From the NCBI GenBank assembly GCA_031772625.1, contig CM062804.1:1017766514-1017830513 (forward strand): 64,000 nucleotides of DNA. The letters run 5' to 3'. This stretch comes from Pinus tabuliformis. Taxonomy: Eukaryota > Streptophyta > Pinopsida > Pinales > Pinaceae. Each line of letters begins with the position of its first letter. The stretch's first letter is position 1. The notes below the pieces were generated by a model. That model was not told where the DNA came from. It ran no database searches and was given only the letters and a program-made list of their open reading frames with translations. A program made the translations under genes and the position numbers. Positions 57,198-64,000 of this stretch are shown here, piece after piece.

Positions 57198-57877
57198 AGA
57201 CCCAACCAAGATACAAGTCATTTGGGGTTGGCCAGCCCCAACCACTCTAACAGAGCTTCACAACTATCTGGGTCTTGTAGATTCGGCTCATATCTAGTCC
57301 GATGCCGACATGGCTAACAACGTCATTGAGTGCATTTAGCACATCTTCCAATAGGTCCATGATATATTGGACAAAGCCAATGTCAAGTACAAAAAGAGCC
57401 ATCATCAACATCGAGTGTCACACAAGTTCTAGGTGGTTGAAAAAGTTTAGCTACATTTGCAGAAGGAGTGCCTGGCTAGACCCCACCATAACCTTCACCC
57501 ACTCTGATATGGGCCATACACCATCACCAAGGTTGTAGGGGGCAATGCCTTCAAGATTAGCATTCCACCATTCCTTGATCTGCACCTAGTGTTCAATGTA
57601 GACCACCTTTAGCCATACTTTCCACTATTGAGGGACACATCCAACATTGCAAAACAACACACACCAATAGAGCTAAACCCAGATTGCATGGAACATGCCA
57701 CAATTGATCAGATCAAGAACACTTTCCATCATAATATTCAACTATATCAAGTTGTCAAAGCTGGCAACTCCTACACCAAGACAAGTGGCTCACCAGGGAC
57801 CAAGTTCAACAGAAGTTTCCCCATCTCATGGAGGCACTCAATGCAATGGGGACCATTGCTTTCTAAGAGAGGAGGAC
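57198..57877 (+). pseudogene. Remaining pol remnant of element A after the insertion of C
   Basis: It resumes with a reverse transcriptase C-terminal signature (TELHNYLGLV) directly after element C. Much of the RNase H and integrase is missing; the rest reads like an integrase C-terminal tail (about 57,330-57,620). A purine-rich GAGAGGAGGAC precedes the right LTR. Broken. Confidence 0.7.
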
Positions 57878-58435
57878 TGATCTAGATGGATATTGGTTGT
57901 CATGCGCCTATTCCACTTGGACCCCCAACACTGTCTCTTTCAGTTCAGTTTCCTTAATTGTAGCACAATATAATATTTTTGGTAGATTTTTCGGGTCCTG
58001 AACTTCCGGAGCCATTTTGATTTCCCATTTTTTTCACCTCCTCTGTGAGATATTTGAAATGAGGTATTATGATAGCCAAACGGAGATCGCGTGCCAAAGT
58101 TATGACCCCGGGAAGTTGATGTACCAATTTACCCAAACATGGCCCACAGTTTTTGCGTTTCATCTCCTAAGGTTAGGTTTTTGGATGTTTAGGGTTTTCC
58201 ATTTTATCTCAATAATAAATAAGCCTTTGAGCCTCATTGTAACATAGTTCAGAGGCATGTAGCCACCACATCTATTCTCAGAGATAAGCTACCATCGCCT
58301 GAGCTAGTCTATTTCCATTTTGTTTGTAAGTATATTTTAATATTCTAATATTAATGAAATGAAGTGTTATTTCTGTTCTATTTCTATATTTACAGTTATC
58401 TATAACTTTTTGTGTTTCTGTTTAAGTTCAGATCA
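57878..58435 (+). repeat. Right LTR of element A (558 bp)
   Basis: Begins TGATCTAGATGG and ends AGTTCAGATCA. It carries the uninterrupted sequence around the site (57,931-57,935) where element B entered the left LTR. An LTR-typical stretch TAATGAAATGAAGTGTTATT is shared with the left copy. Confidence 0.82.
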
Positions 58436-59059
58436 TTTCTTTATGGTTTGGTATTTGTTTGATGAAAAGAACACAATAATAATTAAGTTGAAGATGAATC
58501 TAACTAAGATAAGCAAAAATACATCATAAGTAGTTACCAAAGTAAGATAAATCACACAAGGCAACTTAAAGAAGGGAACTCAAGGGCCGAAGCACAAGAA
58601 GAGCATCAATCATATAGAAGGACCATTCATCTCAGGGATAATCACATCTCAAAGAAGAAGACCTCAAAACCCTAGCTCATTCGACAAAAGGTTCTACATT
58701 TGAAACATCCTTGAAAAACTCATACATTCATTAATCATCATCACAAAGAAGATCTCAAGTGCTCTTTCTCATCACAAAGAAGGACTTCAAATTGGAGCAT
58801 ATTGAAGCCTCTACATCAAAGAAAAGCAAGGAGAAGGTGTTGTCATCATCAACTATAACTCAAGGTGATCTCCCTCTCTGAGAGCTTGTGATCACTCTTG
58901 AAGGAAGACAACTTCATCAAAGAAGACATATATTAGCATCGACATCATCAAGAAAGGCATCAAGCTAAAGATTTCATCATTAAGGAGTATCTTCACTTGA
59001 TAAGTAAGTATGTTTATATCTATATATGAATCTATCAGAATGACTTCATTTTTCATGTA
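58436..59059 (+). other. Unassigned DNA upstream of the copia gag remnant
   Basis: AT-rich, with many AAGAAG and CATCA words, and no domain. It may be the leader or LTR of the copia fragment that follows; no second copy is available to test this. Confidence 0.35.
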
Positions 59060-59840
59060 AACCAACAAAATTGTTGGGTCAACAGACTATCTTGCATGGA
59101 AGAAGAGGACAAATTTAATCCTCATAAAAAATGAAATCATTGATCATGTTAAGGGTTTAATTGTCTAATCTCCAAAGGAAGAAGCTCAAGCTCTAGAAAA
59201 ATACATGAAGGGGGAAATAAGGGCTCAAATAATTCTTATAGAATCAATCAAGGACTCTCTCATCCCCTATGTAGAAAATTGGAGAAGTCAAAAGACATCT
59301 ATGAAAAACTGGTACAATTATTCTCTGAGTACTACAGGAGAAGTGATATCATTAAGAATTGAGTTCTACAAGATAAAGATATTAAAGGAATAAGGAATAG
59401 CCTCATACTTTATGAGTGTGTCAGAAATGCAAAACCAACTACAAGAGTTGGGGGAAATAGTGTTAGATAATGAAATGACCATTGTGGTGCTCAATGTACT
59501 TCTAGAAGAATGGGGAAACTTCATATCAAGCATTTATGGAAAGAAGGAGGCCCCCCAATTCAATGAACTTTGGTCATTATGTAAGATTGAGGAAACTAGG
59601 TCAAAGGTAAAAAGGGACGTAGGATCAAGCGAAAAAGTTCAAGAATTTGTGGCCATGGCTAAAAGAAAAGGAAAGTTTGAAAAATTTGGTCCTTAGAAAA
59701 AAAAAAAAGAACAATGTGTCAAATATCTTGTTGTCATTTTTTCTAGCACCTGTAGCACAAGTGCTTCAGGAGATATATAAAGCTTCCTAGAGACAACCTC
59801 TAGGTTGATTATAGACCAGTTCCTAGCACATCTTAAATAG
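59060..59840 (+). mobile_element. Ty1/copia gag remnant (broken)
   Basis: It reads as a copia-type gag (UBN2 / Retrotran_gag_2 family): a LAWKKRTNLILIKNEIIDHV start, then EAQALEKYMKGEIRAQIILI and IKDSLIPYVE, and later LNVLLEEWGNFISSIYGKKE. A degraded zinc-knuckle-like stretch lies at about 59,715-59,790. Fossil with several breaks. No integrase or polymerase follows within the window. Confidence 0.8.
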
Positions 59841-60684
59841 AGGAGTGCATTTGAGATTATCTAAGGGATTAGGTGCACTCCAATTGTCGAGAAGTTTGAA
59901 AAAGAGAATAAAAGGGGGGCTTGGTTCAATAGCCCTTCATCAAGGTAGACTCAAGCCAATACATGGAACCAAATGTTTAGGGGTTAAATTGGGCCAACCT
60001 CAAAGAGAAATGTTTAGTTCTAGTGGTCAACACACAAAAATAGGCATCTTAATATTGACGTTGCAGTAAAGTGAAGAGGAGGAAAGAGAGGAGGGAAATT
60101 AGTGCGTAGGGCTGATTGCAATGCAGAATCCTAAGCCATAATGTTCACACAGAAATATGGAAGAGGGTGGAGATGAGAGAGTGGGAGGAGTGGAGTGCTA
60201 GTCAGGGTTTCAGGACATATACTCATGGTCACATTTGTCACCAAACGCTTAATCAAATCTATGCACATTACAGGTACTTAAGTAAATTTGTAGCTAACAC
60301 AGGTACTATTGCTACTTAGTAACAAATATACAATCATGAACAAGGATGAAACCTATAGCTTCATCACACTGTTTCAGAGAAAGGAAAAACATATATGGAA
60401 TAAGATTTATAGAAGGGAAAACATATTGTGCATTTCCATCATTGGAATCACCAAGGAGTTTCATTAATCTGCAAAATGATTCCCATTCACCCTTCAATTT
60501 ACATTCAACAATCCAAAACTAAAGTCCCTCATGAACAAGAATTTAGAACCAAAATGGAACCAAAGAATTTGGACCACTTGGGTGTAAAATTTTGGAACCT
60601 CTATTAAGTGTTTCTTACCCCTATTTAGACAGAGAAGGGGGGCTTTGAATCAATATTTACAAAATATCTTAGCCAAGGGCCAGT
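59841..60684. other. Unassigned DNA, no gene recognised
   Basis: Short frames only. A purine-rich tract (about 60,072-60,100) is present, but no element could be defined from it. Confidence 0.4.
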
Positions 60685-62658
60685 TGTTAGATTAACTAGC
60701 TGTCTAGGCCTGTGATAGCTCTGCTACCCAAAATGATTCCCAACGATTTAATTCCTTTCTTGAAAATAAACATAAATTACATAATAATATAATATAAACA
60801 AGGGAAACTGAATAATGATGGAGGAAAATTTCCTTCTGCAGTTCATGTGAAGGCCCTTAATCAGGCCATGTCTTTGCATTGATGTGCCTCCCTTGTATCT
60901 CAGCTGGTTCCTGTCGTTTTCATCTTAACTACCTAACTTCACCACCCTTTGGAGCTGATAGCAATCGGCTGTGGTTTCTTGTTACAGAGTAGAAGTGGAG
61001 ATCGAACCAACAGTCCTTTACATTTATGACTGAGTGGAGATCCATGCTGAAGCATTAAGTCTTCCTGAGTCCCATACCCCCATTTACTCACCGAAGACGT
61101 GCAAGCGTAGTCAAATTTATTCCTGAGGCCATTGTTGTCCTAGGTTTCTTGTTGCTGGGGCCTCTACAGGATTAGACCATATTAATTTATGCTTGCTCCA
61201 TACCTCTATTCAATATCTCAGGTGCCGACCCATATGCCTTCTAAGCTCTGCACCACACTATCGAAACATCACCGCATTAGGAATATTACTCTTAAAAGTG
61301 TTATAGGAAGTGACTCTTAATCTCCTTTGAGCCCCTTTAGTTTAACCCCTTTCTACCTTTCTTCTCATCTGACTAGGGGGCTGTGACCTGGTGCTTGGCC
61401 AAATATCAAAGGTCGGAAAATTGACGATTTCTAGTCAGGGTTTTTATATTGTAGCTGCAACATGTTTATGATCTTTGATTGTGATATCCCTTCAGTGCTT
61501 ACCCCTTGGTTCCTCATCTCTTTATGTGACCACGGGTCAGCCCCCTTATTGGAGCCCCCCAATTAGAGGTTCACAATCGGTGATTCCTTTTTGATGCACA
61601 CCAATACTACCAATCATCTATTGCTGATCACCCTCAGTGCTTAATCCCTGATTCTTTTAACTCTTTATGTGACTATAGGCCAGCCCCTGCATCAGAGGTT
61701 TCCAGTTTGGGCCCTTCTATATTGGAACTGTGACGTGCTTGCAATCTCTGATTACGATAGTCCTTTAGCGCTTGGCCTCCAGCTGTGCCTTTCTTTTTGT
61801 GTGCCTTTGTGATCACGAACCAACCCCCACATCGGAGCCCCTTTATCACACTTTCCTAGGTGTGCACTGTGTTACGAAGTGTCAATAAGCATCAACCTCC
61901 AATTTTCGATTGCCGATGTGACATCATCACTGCCACATGGCACTTCTTGAGTGATGACACATGTCATCCATATATGCCCTCTTTAGACCCTTGAAAATGT
62001 TAGATCTGCATGCCACGTGTCCTCCGTACTGAAACGTCATGATGATGTCAGCTGCTCTCTGTCTTTATCGAATCTAATCCTGTGTTGCCATGTGGCCCCC
62101 TGGAGGAGAGAGAAAATGCTTACCTTAAATTGGTTTTGTGTTGAATTTCTTTGTTAAATTATTTTCAGCCTTTCCCTTCATTTTAACACTAACATATCGA
62201 AACTTGCAATATCACAACATTTTAGAGTTTTCACCCCACCGATGTGCCTGATCACTACCTTGGACCTCTGATATTTGCGATTTTCGATATGCGGGATCAC
62301 TAGAACCTCCGATCTCCGATATCGGTGATCGATGATCACTGGTTTTCTCTACCCTCCCTTGCTGCTACTTTCAAAAAACCATAATTGCAATTTGTGATAT
62401 GCTCCCGGAACTCCGATATGCTCTTCTCCTTCATTTCAGAGGCAACAAAACCCCTAAACTTCAACACGTCATATCTTCTGATCTAGAAGCCCATTTTTGG
62501 GCCTCCACATATGATTGGAAAGCTTATTCTGATCACTATCCAATGGAGGGTGTCCTATTTATACTTGAGAGCTTCTGTGGATTAGAAAATGGCTTCATAC
62601 TTCACTGCTCTTTTGCACTTTGGGCAGCTGAAAACCCATTTTGGAGTGAGTGATAACA
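60685..62658 (+). repeat. Possible LTR (1,974 bp), partner outside the window
   Basis: The segment starts TGTTAGATTAAC and ends GAGTGATAACA, an inverted TGTTA/TAACA pair, and is followed one base later by a primer-binding-like TGGCTCCAACTAGGGAC. It is clearly more GC-rich than its flanks. Only one copy is visible, so this rests on the ends and the adjacent site. The ORF at 62,399-62,653 inside it has no recognised domain. Confidence 0.4.
61450..61850 (+). repeat. Three diverged direct repeats, 130-150 bp apart
   Basis: Each copy runs from a TGAT...GATA/GATCA start through a CAGTGCTTA or TAGCGCTTGG word and TTTATGTGAC or TTTGTGATCAC to CAGCCCC or CAACCCCC followed by GGAG. They lie within the possible LTR. 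Confidence 0.55.
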
Positions 62659-62659
62659 T

Positions 62660-62676
62660 TGGCTCCAACTAGGGAC
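62660..62676 (+). other. Primer-binding-like site next to the possible LTR
   Basis: TGGCTCCAACTAGGGAC lies one base after the proposed LTR end. The tRNA is not identified. Confidence 0.3.
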
Positions 62677-62929
62677 AGTGCCTTGCTGGAAAGGTGTTGA
62701 GAACCTACAAAACAATAGCCTTCACCTTTGGGCATGGAGTTAAAAATATAATGAACTTATATAACCAAAAAATCTCCATGAAACTTTATTCACAGAGTGT
62801 CCTTTCCTCATCAAATTGAAATGCAAAAAAATAAATTCTACCAACTGAAAAGTATATGCTCAACTTAGTAAGATTATTTATATACAATTTCTACTTACAT
62901 ATAAGGCTCAATTGACCTAAGTGAGTTCA

Positions 62930-64000
62930 ACCCTCCAATGGAGCCAGGCCAACATTTGGGTACTGGACCTCATGCCTCCCTGTTGCTGAAATTTACAAAT
63001 TAAAATAAGCATGCACCATGAAAAATATTCAGACAAAGAACTTGATGCATACTCCATAAATAACCTTTGTAGTTGACCTAAGAATGTGGTCATGTAATTG
63101 GCTATAGGGTTGTAGAGCTGACAAGGAAGTTTTACAGATGCCCTATTTTCATGAACAGTCTGCTAACCAATATCTTCTTGGTCAGGGTAGCCACAAATAT
63201 TGTTCAGCTCCTCAGCCTTAGATTTTTCAAGAAAAGATTGTTGCTGATCTTTTGCTACCCATTTGTCAATGAGCCAACCCTCTTGGAAATATGCAATAGA
63301 ATCTTCAGTTTCTAAACTGTAAGAGTCATAGACTAGAGGGTCTACTAAGAATTCCTAGCAGGAACCTTTCTGCAATAAGTAATCATAGACACTGCTTGGT
63401 CCTTCAACTTCAGGCTCTTCTTGAAAAATTTGTTGCTGGAAGCCTACTCCCCACTTGCTAGTAAAAAACTCCCTTTGAACCTTCACGACCGTCTCATCCT
63501 CCTATGAATAGTATGAATCATAAATTGGAGGAGGTTCTTGAACTTGTTCTCCAGGCAAAGGATGTGAACCATGGACCGGAGCCTCTTATTTTTGTGCATC
63601 TTCCCATGTCTGGGACTGTTGTAGTTTTGCATCACTCGACTTCCCATCAAAGTCATACTCATCATAAGAAGGAGAATCATCAAATTCAGCCGAATAAGAT
63701 CTCTGAGGGTTTATTTTCATCTCGATGATGCTTCCTTCTTTCCTTTCTTGATCACTAGGCAATGCTTCTTGGTGTGAGTAGATGTCTTCTTGGAATGGAG
63801 TCTCACAAACATCTTCAGTAGAATCATTACCCTTAGGGATATTTTCAACATTAAAATGTGTGCAGCAATCTTCAAACAGAGCATTCGGTGGATATAATAT
63901 TTTGCAATAATGATGGAATGCTATATGGAAACATTTTAAGGAGGATATGCTATCACGAGGTATTTTTTTGTACCAAACTCTAAAATAATCTTCTAAAGAG
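62930..64000 (-). mobile_element. Gypsy gag-like remnant entering from the right edge (broken)
   Basis: On the - strand the first part (about 63,990-63,850) reads like the end of a gag core (WYKKIPRDSISSLKCFHIAF). It is followed by an acidic linker rich in Tyr, Asp and Glu with repeated YDSY-type words (about 63,760-63,230), as seen between gag and protease in plant gypsy elements. Fossil with several breaks. It runs off the window, and its relation to the possible LTR on its left is unclear because that LTR appears to point the other way. Confidence 0.45.

Larger units (their letters stand above)
29029..58435 (+). mobile_element. Element A: old Ty3/gypsy retrotransposon, split by elements B and C (broken)
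   Basis: Without its two insertions the element is about 4.3 kb. Its parts are a left LTR (29,029-29,086 and 37,028-37,589), an initiator-tRNA-Met-type primer site (37,591), gag, protease and reverse transcriptase remnants (about 37,700-40,007), the end of the reverse transcriptase and an integrase-tail-like stretch (57,198-57,870) and a right LTR (57,878-58,435). The LTR ends form the inverted pair TGATCT/AGATCA. LTR divergence is about 13% by eye with indels, so it is the oldest element of the stack. It is broken, with many breaks. No target duplication was recognised. Confidence 0.8.

Overview
The window looks like transposon-dominated intergenic DNA from a very large plant genome, most likely a gymnosperm and probably a conifer. 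The pointers are a Penelope-like retroelement with a GIY-YIG endonuclease (a type reported from conifers), deep nesting of long Ty3/gypsy and Ty1/copia elements, and the absence of any intact host gene. The only host-derived coding sequence is a decayed receptor-kinase gene resembling RPK2/TOAD2 and a short LRR receptor fragment.

Left block (about 1-27,010): an RPK2-like LRR receptor kinase pseudogene on the + strand is cut inside kinase subdomain IX by a 22,982-bp CACTA (En/Spm-type) DNA transposon at 3,742-26,723. The transposon has CACTA-type inverted ends, a 3-bp GAT target duplication and two very long inverted subterminal arrays built on TTTTGCATCC. Its interior holds a gypsy gag remnant (-), the 3' half of a copia element (-), a 5'-truncated Penelope-like element (+) abutting that copia, a candidate hammerhead ribozyme, a young 8.9-kb LTR element that carries gag and protease but no recognisable polymerase (element D, 13,032-21,933), and an LRR-XII-type receptor fragment.

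Right block (29,029-58,435): an old Ty3/gypsy element (A) has been opened twice. Element B (29,087-37,022, - strand), a relative of D, sits in the left LTR of A. Element C (40,008-57,197, - strand, 17.2 kb) sits in the reverse transcriptase region of A. C is the most striking object: its two LTRs are 5,043 bp each, 59% of the element, and each contains a long sense ORF for an unrecognised protein with a globular N-terminal half and a coiled-coil C-terminal half. Between the LTRs is one 2,001-codon gag-pol ORF in which an extra RNase H lies before the reverse transcriptase. LTR divergence, estimated by eye, gives the order A (about 13%), B (about 5-6%), C (about 2%), D (about 0.4%).

Right edge (58,436-64,000): a copia gag remnant (+), a possible 2-kb LTR with an adjacent primer-binding-like site, and a gypsy gag-like remnant (-) running off the end. 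I saw no tRNA, rRNA or CRISPR locus and no host gene that looks functional.
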